Shown here: one piece after another, positions 5,605-12,201 of the stretch
Numbering within the stretch: the stretch's first letter is position 1
Layout of the letters: every line of letters starts with the position of its first letter
Origin: UBA2256 sp964531105
Lineage (GTDB): Bacteria > Spirochaetota > Spirochaetia > Treponematales > Rectinemataceae
Length of the DNA stretch: 13,163 bases
Direction: 5' to 3'
Assembly (NCBI GenBank): GCA_964531105.1
Contig: CAZHFN010000044.1
Span: 1-13,163 of the forward strand
Notes under the pieces: generated by a model
Told to the model about the DNA's origin: nothing
What the model saw: the letters and a program-made list of their open reading frames with translations, nothing else
Databases searched by the model: none
Position numbers and translations under genes: made by a program

Positions 5605-6864
5605 TCAGGGCAAACCGTGCAAGCCATGAGCAGGGATAACTCCAATTCTCTTTTTAGTAAGCTCCCTGGCTGTGCGGTTGCAGGCTTCCACCTTGTCCAG
5701 GAAATTGGTCTGCAGATTATCCCAATCCCCCGAGGCAATTACCTCTGATTTTTCCCTGAAATAATCCAGTATATCAGAGCTGTGCTTTCTGCCAGCATCG
5801 ACCTCAGGATCGGCACCCTCATGTTTGGCCGAGATGTTAGGCACCTTGGCCGCCACTTCCAGCAGTTCGTCCCTCTTGTTGTAGGGCTGAATCACTATGC
5901 TTCGATATGTCTCGGTGATGTGGTGTTCAAAGCGTATGCCGCGTTCGAATCCCAGGCTTTTTCTTACAAAAGAGCTTGCCTCGATTGTGTCGTTGTTGAC
6001 CGAGTTGGACCAGTTGAAGCCCACGAGGGGCGTACTGCCATCGTCCCGGCTGAAAAGCTTGGCGGCTGTCATTATCCAGAGTGCGTGGTAGGGATTATCG
6101 GATCCGAAGAACACGGAAATCTTGAAATGAATATCCACTCCCAGTTTGTAGAGTAGAAAGCCCAGGAAAATTGTGCCAGCATTAAAGTTCAGCACATCCT
6201 GAACTCCATAATTCGTGTAGTAGTATAGAAATTCCTTTACCCAGGCCAGAGCGTGCTCATTAGGTTGGCCAATACCACCGAAATAGCCCGTGATAGTCGC
6301 GGGGCCGCCTAGATGGGGGTTGGAGCCATCGGTGCCCTTGGTATCCAAAGTCTCCACAAAAGAAGCGCCCATGATATCCAGGGCCGCCAGAATAGCTGGC
6401 AAGTCTCCGTCGGCTTCCGATTCCTTCATCTTCCTCACGGCGATAAAACGGCCGGGCACTAGGCTTTTTTCCTTTATGGCCCTTTCGCACATCGGTCGTA
6501 TCCATGGGAAGTATTGAAGCGCCGAGACCTCCAGGGTAACCGCAGAGGCATGGTCGACCGCTGCGCTTGTGCCCAAGATTCCTTGCTCATAATCCTTCAA
6601 GCCCACGAATGCCTTTTTTTCCTTCATCTGTCTGAGCCATTCCAAATCCTTGAGATACTCCTTGTTCCTGGCCCCAATCTTGGCGAAGAGCGCTTCGGGC
6701 TTTCTTGCCGCTATCGCCTTGGCGTTGATTTCCTCCGGAGTACCAAAGGCGGACACTATTTTCAGGAATTCCTTCATAACCGGAGCTTCGGGATCGACAA
6801 GAAGCTTGTTAAAGGCATTCAGGCGCTCAGCTGGAATTTCCAGCCTATTTTGCAGATTGCTCAT
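5605..6864 (-). CDS. Conserved-looking protein of unknown function, 419 aa
   Basis: I do not recognise this family. The protein is soluble, with no signal peptide or clear membrane segment. Residues 1-90 are mostly helical and charged. Residues 160-330 carry the most patterned sequence: LDIMGASFVETLDTKG, HLGGPATITGYFGG (184-197), a helix with EFLYYYTNYGVQDVLNFNAG (211-230), LGVDIHFKISVFFGSDNPYH (241-260), GFNWSNSVNNDTI (282-294) and RFEHHITETYRSIVIQPYN (311-329). Alternating strands and helices with clustered His, Asp, Asn and Glu suggest an alpha/beta enzyme, perhaps barrel-like, but that is inference. Start ATG 6864 has an excellent AAGGAGA site seven bases upstream. The stop of the RudS-like gene lies only 38 bp before this start, so the two are probably cotranscribed, and this gene ends at the terminator 5553-5599. 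Confidence 0.85.
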   Translation of the reverse strand: MSNLQNRLEIPAERLNAFNKLLVDPEAPVMKEFLKIVSAFGTPEEINAKAIAARKPEALFAKIGARNKEYLKDLEWLRQMKEKKAFVGLKDYEQGILGTSAAVDHASAVTLEVSALQYFPWIRPMCERAIKEKSLVPGRFIAVRKMKESEADGDLPAILAALDIMGASFVETLDTKGTDGSNPHLGGPATITGYFGGIGQPNEHALAWVKEFLYYYTNYGVQDVLNFNAGTIFLGFLLYKLGVDIHFKISVFFGSDNPYHALWIMTAAKLFSRDDGSTPLVGFNWSNSVNNDTIEASSFVRKSLGFERGIRFEHHITETYRSIVIQPYNKRDELLEVAAKVPNISAKHEGADPEVDAGRKHSSDILDYFREKSEVIASGDWDNLQTNFLDKVEACNRTARELTKKRIGVIPAHGLHGLP

Positions 6865-6902
6865 ATGCGTATCTCCTTCTTCTATATTTTCCAGCGGCGT
6901 GG

Positions 6903-7865
6903 TTACACATGATTTCTCAACATGAGTTCCGCCGGGTGAGGCGAGAGGTATACCTGGCCTGCCAGGTAGGGTTCTTTGTACTTGCGCACATAATGCTTGA
7001 TCATGGTTATGGGCACTATGAGAGGAACCAGGCCGGACTTGTACTGCTCAATTATTTCCAGCAGTTCAGCCTTTTCATCGCCGCTCAATTGCTGCTTGAA
7101 ATAGCCCAGGATATGCATGAGCACATTGGCGTTCTTTTTCTCCGTGGCCAGCAGCGAAAGGGCTTTCATGAAAAGCTCTTCATACCGCTGAAAAAGGCTG
7201 GCACGGTCCATTTCCTTAGGTTTGGCCACCAGGGCTCCCAGCTCCCGGTAGATGGGGATAGAGTGGGCCATGAGCAAAAGTTTATGAGCAGTGTGGAAGT
7301 CCACCAAGGTTCCAATCCCTAAGCCTTTGCCGCCCGGGTTCTGGGTTAAAAGCCCGCGCAAGCGCGCGTACGCAAAAACCCGTTCAATAAAGTTTTCCCG
7401 CAACTCTGGATCGTTTAGCCTTCCTTCTTCCTCCACTGGAAGCAGGGGAAAGCGCCTTACAAAGGCCGCGGCGAAGAGACCCCGGCCGCTTTTACCCGGA
7501 AAGCCTTCCTCGTTGTACACTTTTACCCTATAAAGCCCTGAACTAGGCGAATCCTTCTTAAAAATAAAACCAGAGAGCCCCTCCGGCACAAGAGCTTCAA
7601 CCCTTGCGGCCGCATAGCTCTGCATCCTTTCGGTGTGGTCTATGCCAGTTTTGTTGGTCACCAGCCTCGGGTCGGCGGGGTCGCCTACAAGCCTCATGGC
7701 TTCCCTTGGAATGGGAAGGCCGCACTCCACCTCTGGACACACGGGCACAAATTCAAAAAACGGCCCTAATGTATCCGTAATATACTTGTCGTGCTTGTGA
7801 CCGCCGTCGTAACGCACTTCCCTGCCCAGAAGGCAGGCGCTTACTCCTAATCGTATTTTTTCCAT
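6903..7865 (-). CDS. DUF523 (TudS)-DUF1722 fusion, RudS-like thiouridine desulfidase
   Basis: A 320-residue two-domain protein. Residues 3-150 are DUF523, the TudS thiouracil desulfidase fold that uses a [4Fe-4S] cluster. Residues about 160-310 are DUF1722 (YbgA-like), with FAYARLRGLL, DFHTAHKLLLMAHS and NVLMHILGYFK. This architecture is that of RudS, reported to remove sulfur from 4-thiouridine in tRNA. C11 (SACLLG) and C43 (CPEVECGLPIPRE) match two cluster ligands. The third is normally the Cys of SPSCG; here it reads SPSSG (S106-G110, codons AGT TCA), so S109 replaces it. C48 is an additional cysteine near C43 that might substitute. Start ATG 7865 has only a distant purine-rich site (about 16 bases). 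It is followed after 38 bp by the 419-aa gene and is divergent from the rhodanese gene. Fold assignment is confident; activity is doubtful without the third ligand. Confidence 0.88.
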   Translation of the reverse strand: MEKIRLGVSACLLGREVRYDGGHKHDKYITDTLGPFFEFVPVCPEVECGLPIPREAMRLVGDPADPRLVTNKTGIDHTERMQSYAAARVEALVPEGLSGFIFKKDSPSSGLYRVKVYNEEGFPGKSGRGLFAAAFVRRFPLLPVEEEGRLNDPELRENFIERVFAYARLRGLLTQNPGGKGLGIGTLVDFHTAHKLLLMAHSIPIYRELGALVAKPKEMDRASLFQRYEELFMKALSLLATEKKNANVLMHILGYFKQQLSGDEKAELLEIIEQYKSGLVPLIVPITMIKHYVRKYKEPYLAGQVYLSPHPAELMLRNHV

Positions 7866-7956
7866 AGCATGTTCATACTAGCCCCTGGGCAGGTGGGAAA
7901 CAAGCGCCGGCTGAAACGAAGTATTTTTAAGGCGGCAGGGAGCTAACCCAGAGAAC

Positions 7957-7973
7957 GCGCCATGCCTTGGCGC
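7957..7973. repeat. Small inverted repeat between divergent RudS-like and rhodanese genes
   Basis: GCGCCA (7957-7962) and TGGCGC (7968-7973) form a perfect six-base stem with a five-base loop. It lies just upstream of the rhodanese start region. It may be an operator or a leader hairpin. Confidence 0.35.
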
Positions 7974-8005
7974 TCCAGCGTGTAAATCAGTACATTATTC
8001 TAACT

Positions 8006-8428
8006 ATGGAAAGAAAATTTACCTTTACAAAAAAAGTAGTAAGGAGTTTGCTTCTGCTGAGCTTTTTAGGTTTGGCAGCCTTTACGATTCCCGCCCAGAC
8101 TAAAATCTCCGCAATGACGGCCAAGGCACTCAAAGACCTTATGGATGCCAAAAAAGACCTTGTGCTTTTAGATGTCCGGACACTGGAAGAATACCAGGAA
8201 GCCCACATTCCCGGTGCCCTGCTTCTGCCCTACGACCAGATAAACGCCGCCAACGCGCTCAAGGCAATAGGCAAGGATAAGAACCGCACTATAGTGGTGT
8301 ATTGCCGAAGCGGGAGGCGCAGCGAAATCGCAGCCTCAAGCTTGGCCAATCTCGGCTATACCAGGATCTTCGACTTAGGCGCTATAGCAGCCTGGCCTTT
8401 CGGAACCGTCAAGGGCACCAACCCTTAG
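8006..8428 (+). CDS. Exported single-domain rhodanese-like protein
   Basis: A 140-residue protein with a basic N-terminus, a hydrophobic stretch (residues 14-27, LLLLSFLGLAAF) and a probable signal-peptidase site near IPA-QT at 30/31, so it should act outside the cytoplasmic membrane. The rest is one rhodanese domain: LLDVRTLEEYQEAHIPGALLLPY (54-76), then strand VVYC with the catalytic C100 in the loop CRSGRR, then AASSLANLGYTRIFDLGAIAAW. Such domains carry a persulfide on the cysteine and move sulfane sulfur to thiol acceptors. Start ATG 8006 places the signal sequence correctly. An in-frame TTG at 7967 would add 13 residues before it and is less likely. No clear RBS precedes ATG 8006, so a short or absent leader is possible. 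It is divergent from the RudS-like gene, another sulfur-related function, and converges on the M48 gene 13 bp away. Confidence 0.87.
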   Translation: MERKFTFTKKVVRSLLLLSFLGLAAFTIPAQTKISAMTAKALKDLMDAKKDLVLLDVRTLEEYQEAHIPGALLLPYDQINAANALKAIGKDKNRTIVVYCRSGRRSEIAASSLANLGYTRIFDLGAIAAWPFGTVKGTNP

Positions 8429-8441
8429 GGCTCGCGCTAGA

Positions 8442-9598
8442 TCAGAGCTTGAATATTTCCCTGACTTTTTCCTCTAGGTCGCCCGCAGCTTTTTCTATAC
8501 CCTCGCCCACTTGGTTGATCACCCTCAATATGGGGTCATCGCTCTTCTTGAATTCCTGTCGGTAATAATCGTAACCCTGCTTGGCATCGTTTTTAGCCTG
8601 GAAATCATCCCTGGTACCCCGCCGGATGTAGTCGCCCTCCAGAATTGCCTTGAAAGCTCCCGAGGCCGCCCATGTCTTCANNNNNNNNNNNNNNNNNNNN
8701 NNNNNNNNNNNNNNNNNNNNNNNNNNNNNNNNNNNNNNNNNNNNNNNNNNNNNNNNNNNNNNNNNNNNNNNNNNNNNNNNATGTAGTCGCCCTCCAGAAT
8801 TGCCTTGAAAGCTCCCGAGGCCGCCCATGTCTTCAATTCTCCTAACCTCACCACGGGATAGGGATGGGATAGCTTCATCTGCCCGAAGATCTTGTGCACA
8901 GAATCCAGTAGCGTTTTCTGTGATTCGTACTCCTGAGCCTGGGCGAAGAAATCGTTCAGGTTAACCTGGGACAAATCCTCGGCCCCCGCCATTTTCATCA
9001 GGATATTATAGGAAGGACCTTCGTCCTGAACCGCTAAAAGCTCGGCCCTGTCGCAGGAGAGCTCACTCTTCCTGTTCCACTCCATGAGGGCTGCCCACAC
9101 CGCGCTTTTTATGAGCTCTCCCATGGGTATGAAGCTCAGCGATATGTTGGAAAGAAACCATATCAAGGTCTTGTAAAGACTGTGGCCGCTCATTATGTGC
9201 CCCATCTCGTGGGCCAGCACCGCCTTTATCTCCTGTTCCTCAAAATGTCTGAGTATGGAGGAGTTGATCGTTATAAAAGGCTTTTCCACACCCAGAGCCC
9301 CGGCATTGAACATAGGATTCTGGCACACATAAAGTTCAGGGCGGTATTCCCAGTCGAAGGTCTCTACGATATCGTCCATGAGGGAGTTGAGCTTGGAAAA
9401 TTGATTTTGGCTTACCTTAACATTGGAAGCCAGCACCTCCAGTCTCAAACCTCGCTCGGTAGCCGCGGAGATAAGCTTTTTAGCCAGTTCGTCCAAGCCT
9501 TTCAGTTGCTGCACCGCGCTCAGCGCTGCCTTATCGGCGGGATGCTCCCAAGACCTGGGATCGATGGCATAGAGCTTTTTAATTTTAGCGTTCAGCAC
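8442..9598 (-). CDS. M48-family zinc metallopeptidase, interrupted by an assembly gap
   Basis: A Ste24/HtpX-type peptidase. The zinc motif HEMGH is at residues 130-134 and the third ligand is E179 in SELSCDRAE. Between them a hydrophobic segment (145-172, including LIWFLSNISLSFIPMG) may associate with the membrane; there is no N-terminal signal peptide. A strand FITINSSIL before the active helix and the SHPYPVVRLGEL segment (244-255) are typical of the family. The frame meets 100 N at 8681-8780 with a duplicated 55-mer on both sides. Removing 155 bases joins residue 272 to a 61-residue tail starting IRRGTRDDF and ending VREIFKL, giving 333 residues. The start is GTG 9598, with a strong GGGGAGG site nine bases upstream on the minus strand. 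The charged C-terminal tail is helical. It is divergent from the acyltransferase gene and may degrade damaged or misfolded proteins. Confidence 0.9.
8626..8835. other. Assembly gap: 100 N flanked by identical 55-bp copies
   Basis: Bases 8626-8680 and 8781-8835 are identical and flank 100 N. Collapsing them restores the frame of the M48 gene into its C-terminal tail. Confidence 0.93.
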
Positions 9599-9619
9599 TA
9601 TATGGTTCCTCCCCGACCA

Positions 9620-9647
9620 ATGATAAACCCGACCCTCGTATTGTCAA
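9620..9647 (-). promoter_or_regulatory. Putative promoter of the M48 gene
   Basis: Minus-strand TTGACA at 9642-9647, a 16-bp spacer, and TATCAT (5/6) at 9620-9625. The start site would fall near 9613, giving a very short leader of about 15 bases that is almost entirely the ribosome binding site. Confidence 0.5.
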
Positions 9648-9672
9648 CAATCTTCGTCATAAATACTTTTCC

Positions 9673-9701
9673 TTGACATGGCAGGCATCAGGCACGACAA
9701 T
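9673..9701 (+). promoter_or_regulatory. Putative promoter of the acyltransferase-like gene
   Basis: TTGACA at 9673-9678, a 17-bp spacer, and GACAAT (4/6) at 9696-9701. It does not overlap the divergent M48 promoter; the two -35 boxes are about 25 bp apart. Confidence 0.5.
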
Positions 9702-9737
9702 CGGTAGGGTACCCCACACCATGGACAAGAGGAAAAT

Positions 9738-11024
9738 GTGAAAGAAATACAAAAGTTCGACATGTTGAAAAAACCCCTGAGACAGCGTTTTTTCTGGACT
9801 CTCCTGGCCTGGCTTTTAAGCTATCCCGAAACAAAAAAACGCAAGCTGAAAATCATTAAAGTAGGCATGGAAGGGCTAAAACCGCCTTTTCTTTTCCTTT
9901 CCAACCACATGGCCTTTGTGGATTTCAAGGTGGCTACCCGTGCCCTCTTTCCCTTCAGAGCCAACTATGTGGTGGCCATCGACGGTTTTCTCATCAACGA
10001 GTGGCTGCTAAGGCAGGTAGGCTGCATATGCAAGCGCAAATTCACCGACGATCTGCTCCTTATTAGGCATATGAAGTATTCCCTGGAGACCAACAAAGCT
10101 GCCCTAGCTCTCTATCCCGAAGCCCGCTATTCCTATTGCGGCACCACTTCGGTGCTTCCTGAGTCCTTGGGAAAACTGATTAAAATGTACAAAGTGCCGG
10201 TAGTAACCTTTATCCAGCACGGCAACTATCTTTCCCAACCCCAATGGAATCTGAGCCAGCGGGAATGCCCCCTGGAAGTCACGATGACCAAGGTGCTCAG
10301 CCCGGAGCAGATCGAAAAAACCAGCGTCCCCGAGATCAACAGAATCATCAATGAAGCCTTCAACTACGACGAATACCGCTGGCAGAAGGAAAACAACATC
10401 GTCATCGATTTCCCGGACCGCGCCAAAGGCCTGCACCGCATCCTTTACCAATGTCCTCATTGCCTCGCCGAATCCATGATGGATTCGGACAAGGACGAGT
10501 TGTGGTGCGGGAGCTGCCATAAACACTGGAAGATGAGCGAATTGGGCGAACTATCGGCAGTGGTGGGAAAAACAGAATTCTCCCACATCCCCGATTGGTT
10601 TGAGTGGCAACGCGGCCAGGTAAGAAAGCAGGTACGAGAAGGGAAGTACTTTTTCAAGGATCAGGTTATCGTCGATTCACTGCCCAACGCCAAGGGCTAC
10701 ATCCGCCTCGGAGAGGCTACACTCACCCACACTGCTGAGGGTTTTATTCTAGAAAAAGAAAGCGAAGGCGAGAGTCTGCGCTTGGAAAAGAAGCCTCTCT
10801 CCCTCTATAGCCTTCATGTCGAATACGACTACAAGGGAAAGGGTGATTGCATCGATCTTTCCACACTGGAGGATACCTTCTACATATATCCCATCACCAG
10901 AAAAAATGTGGTGACAAAGCTGCAATTCGCCGTGGAGGAGATCTATCAACTAAAGCAGGAAGAACAGGCCGCTAAACGGACGGCCAGCCTCTTGGCCCGC
11001 AGTTCTGTAGAGCTGAAGCAATAA
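9738..11024 (+). CDS. PlsC-like acyltransferase with C-terminal zinc ribbon
   Basis: A 428-residue protein. Residues about 35-200 resemble the lysophospholipid acyltransferase (PlsC/LPLAT) domain. It has the catalytic H-x4-D motif in LSNHMAFVDF (H57, D62), a second block around VAIDGFLINEWLLRQVG, and LYPEARYS (125-132), corresponding to the FPEGTRS block that binds the phosphate of the acceptor, followed by KVPVVTFIQHG. The Gly of the FPEG motif is Ala here. A hydrophobic N-terminal stretch (18-28) may anchor it to the inner membrane. A zinc ribbon follows with C239-P-H-C242 and C257-G-S-C260, then a beta-rich C-terminal region of about 150 residues of unknown fold. The start is GTG 9738 with AAGAGG five bases upstream. 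Acyl transfer in phospholipid or other lipid synthesis is likely; the exact acceptor is not shown. It is divergent from the M48 gene. Confidence 0.8.
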   Translation: MKEIQKFDMLKKPLRQRFFWTLLAWLLSYPETKKRKLKIIKVGMEGLKPPFLFLSNHMAFVDFKVATRALFPFRANYVVAIDGFLINEWLLRQVGCICKRKFTDDLLLIRHMKYSLETNKAALALYPEARYSYCGTTSVLPESLGKLIKMYKVPVVTFIQHGNYLSQPQWNLSQRECPLEVTMTKVLSPEQIEKTSVPEINRIINEAFNYDEYRWQKENNIVIDFPDRAKGLHRILYQCPHCLAESMMDSDKDELWCGSCHKHWKMSELGELSAVVGKTEFSHIPDWFEWQRGQVRKQVREGKYFFKDQVIVDSLPNAKGYIRLGEATLTHTAEGFILEKESEGESLRLEKKPLSLYSLHVEYDYKGKGDCIDLSTLEDTFYIYPITRKNVVTKLQFAVEEIYQLKQEEQAAKRTASLLARSSVELKQ

Positions 11025-11031
11025 GGTTTCA

Positions 11032-11062
11032 ACATCGGCTACCGCTCTCCCGAGGCCGATGT
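11032..11062. terminator. Hairpin between convergent genes, possible terminator
   Basis: ACATCGGC (11032-11039) and GCCGATGT (11055-11062) form a perfect eight-base stem between two convergent genes. Neither side has a T-tract, so it would be at best a weak or factor-assisted terminator. Confidence 0.35.
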
Positions 11063-11078
11063 CGATGGCGGATGCTGA

Positions 11079-11348
11079 TTAGAGCTTGAACCTCTTCTTG
11101 ATTACCACTTCGGCTTCCAGCCAGTCGGAAAGTTCGTCGCCCGGGAGTCCCTTAGCCTTGCGATTTTCATATACCTTCTGAGCCTCGGCACGGATTTCCT
11201 TCTCCAGCTGTTCTACACTCAATCTAGGGCTGGTCTTCTTTACCTTGGGCGTCGCCGTAAGCGCAGCTTTAGAGGCAGTTTTAGGTGCGGCCTTAAAGGC
11301 GGCTTTGGGTGCGGCCTTTTCGGCCTTTACAGTTTTCTTTTCAACCAT
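11079..11348 (-). CDS. Small DUF2934-like protein with lysine/alanine-rich histone-H1-like tail
   Basis: An 89-residue basic protein with two parts. Residues 1-42 are a low-complexity tail of Lys, Ala, Pro and Thr with repeated KAAPKAA/KAAFKAA/KTASKAA units, like the C-terminal tails of H1-type histones and other bacterial nucleoid proteins; it should be disordered and able to bind nucleic acid. Residues 43-89 form a helical module, LSVEQLEKEIRAEAQKVYENRKAKGLPGDELSDWLEAEVVIKK, which resembles DUF2934 (Ala-Tyr helix, G-x-P turn, DWL-AE helix); it is quoted here as positions 43-62 and 63-85. The start ATG 11348 has a strong AAGGAGA site six bases upstream. A promoter fits at 11403-11432. Its function is unknown; a role at the nucleoid is inference. 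It is divergent from the TetR gene and converges on the acyltransferase gene. Confidence 0.8.
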   Translation of the reverse strand: MVEKKTVKAEKAAPKAAFKAAPKTASKAALTATPKVKKTSPRLSVEQLEKEIRAEAQKVYENRKAKGLPGDELSDWLEAEVVIKKRFKL

Positions 11349-11402
11349 ATCTTTCTCCTTTATAGATTTAAGATTTTTTTATTCCCTTCAAGAACTGACT
11401 CA

Positions 11403-11432
11403 ACTATATCTGATTTTTCTAATTTAAGACAA
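11403..11432 (-). promoter_or_regulatory. Putative promoter of the DUF2934-like gene
   Basis: Minus-strand TTGTCT (4/6, 11427-11432), an 18-bp spacer, and TATAGT (5/6, 11403-11408), giving a leader of about 45 bases before ATG 11348. Confidence 0.45.
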
Positions 11433-11488
11433 GCATTACCCCGGCCTTCTCCGCCTGCCCGAGATTATCGCAAAAACTTCACCTGCTC

Positions 11489-11518
11489 TTGCCGAAGGCC
11501 ACAAAGTTGATGTATATT
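11489..11518 (+). promoter_or_regulatory. Putative promoter of the TetR-OMP operon
   Basis: TTGCCG (4/6) at 11489-11494 and TATATT (5/6) at 11513-11518 with an 18-bp spacer. The start site would fall near 11525, just before the inverted repeat at 11532-11547. Confidence 0.4.
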
Positions 11519-11531
11519 ATTTTTTGAATTT

Positions 11532-11547
11532 TACCTACAATTTGGTA
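11532..11547. promoter_or_regulatory. Candidate TetR operator
   Basis: TACC-N8-GGTA (TACCTACAATTTGGTA), with outer AATT at 11528-11531 and 11551-11554 at slightly unequal distance, forms an imperfect inverted repeat between the probable transcription start and the start codon. This is a usual place for autorepression by a TetR protein. Confidence 0.35.
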
Positions 11548-11574
11548 GTCAATTATTGGGAGAACATTACTGCG

Positions 11575-12201
11575 ATGAGCGGAGCGACAGGCAATAGTCA
11601 CGAAAACCTCCTGAGTGCCGCGGAAACCCTTTTCTCCAGAAAGGGCTACGCATCGGTTACTCTCAGAGACATCGCGACAGCCCTAGGCCTACGCCACGCA
11701 TCCCTCTACTACCACTTCCCCGGCGGCAAGGAAGAACTCTTCATTGAAGTAATGCGCTACAGTATACTGCGGCACGGACAAGCCCTGACAGAAATCCTGG
11801 ATGAGGCCGAAGGAGATATACGCGGCCAACTCTACGGCAGCGCCACATGGTTACTCTCCCAGCCCCCACTGGACTTGGTTCGGATGTATCAGTCGGACAT
11901 GCCCTCCATAGACCAGGAAAAAGCCCGCAAGCTCATGGAAGAGCTGCAGCAAGAGATACTTCTGCGCCTCCAGATTGCCCTTCAAAAAGCCGACGATACA
12001 GGCCAGATTTACTGCCCCAACCCCGCCCTGGTGAGTGGAGCCCTGGTGGGCATGCTGGAAAGCTTTCATTCCATGCCCGAATTCGCCGTACGGGGCAGTA
12101 AAATCACCATGGCTCAGGAACTCATTGAAATCCTGCTTCGCGGCCTTGAATACCGCGGATCGGAAAATATAAATCTCGATATCGAAAAGGAGTTATCATG
12201 A
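11575..12201 (+). CDS. TetR/AcrR-family transcriptional regulator
   Basis: A 208-residue repressor-type protein. The N-terminal helix-turn-helix is complete: ENLLSAAETLFSRKGYASVT (residues 10-29), LRDIATALGLRHASLYYHF (30-48), then a GGKEELF linker into the ligand-binding helices. The C-terminal helical domain (about 70-200) is variable, as usual, and does not reveal the ligand. The frame extends upstream to a TTG at 11524, but ATG 11575 gives a standard N-terminus; GGGAG lies 12 bases upstream, a somewhat long spacing. Its stop overlaps the start of the outer-membrane-type gene as ATGA, so the two are translated from one message and the barrel protein is a likely regulated output. The inverted repeat at 11532-11547 may be its operator. 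Confidence 0.9.
   Translation: MSGATGNSHENLLSAAETLFSRKGYASVTLRDIATALGLRHASLYYHFPGGKEELFIEVMRYSILRHGQALTEILDEAEGDIRGQLYGSATWLLSQPPLDLVRMYQSDMPSIDQEKARKLMEELQQEILLRLQIALQKADDTGQIYCPNPALVSGALVGMLESFHSMPEFAVRGSKITMAQELIEILLRGLEYRGSENINLDIEKELS

Noticed and set aside
1263..8835. Three pairs of 55-bp direct repeats as genuine repeats, target duplications or a CRISPR array
   Set aside because: Each pair is unrelated to the others, flanks exactly 100 N, and collapsing restores genes, so they are assembler overlaps.
11032..11062. Strong intrinsic terminator between the acyltransferase and DUF2934-like genes
   Set aside because: The stem is good but no T-tract follows on either strand; kept only as a low-confidence feature.
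11220..11345. Tandem DNA repeat within the DUF2934-like gene
   Set aside because: The protein-level Lys/Ala repeats are not exact at the DNA level; they reflect low-complexity coding sequence, not a repeat array.
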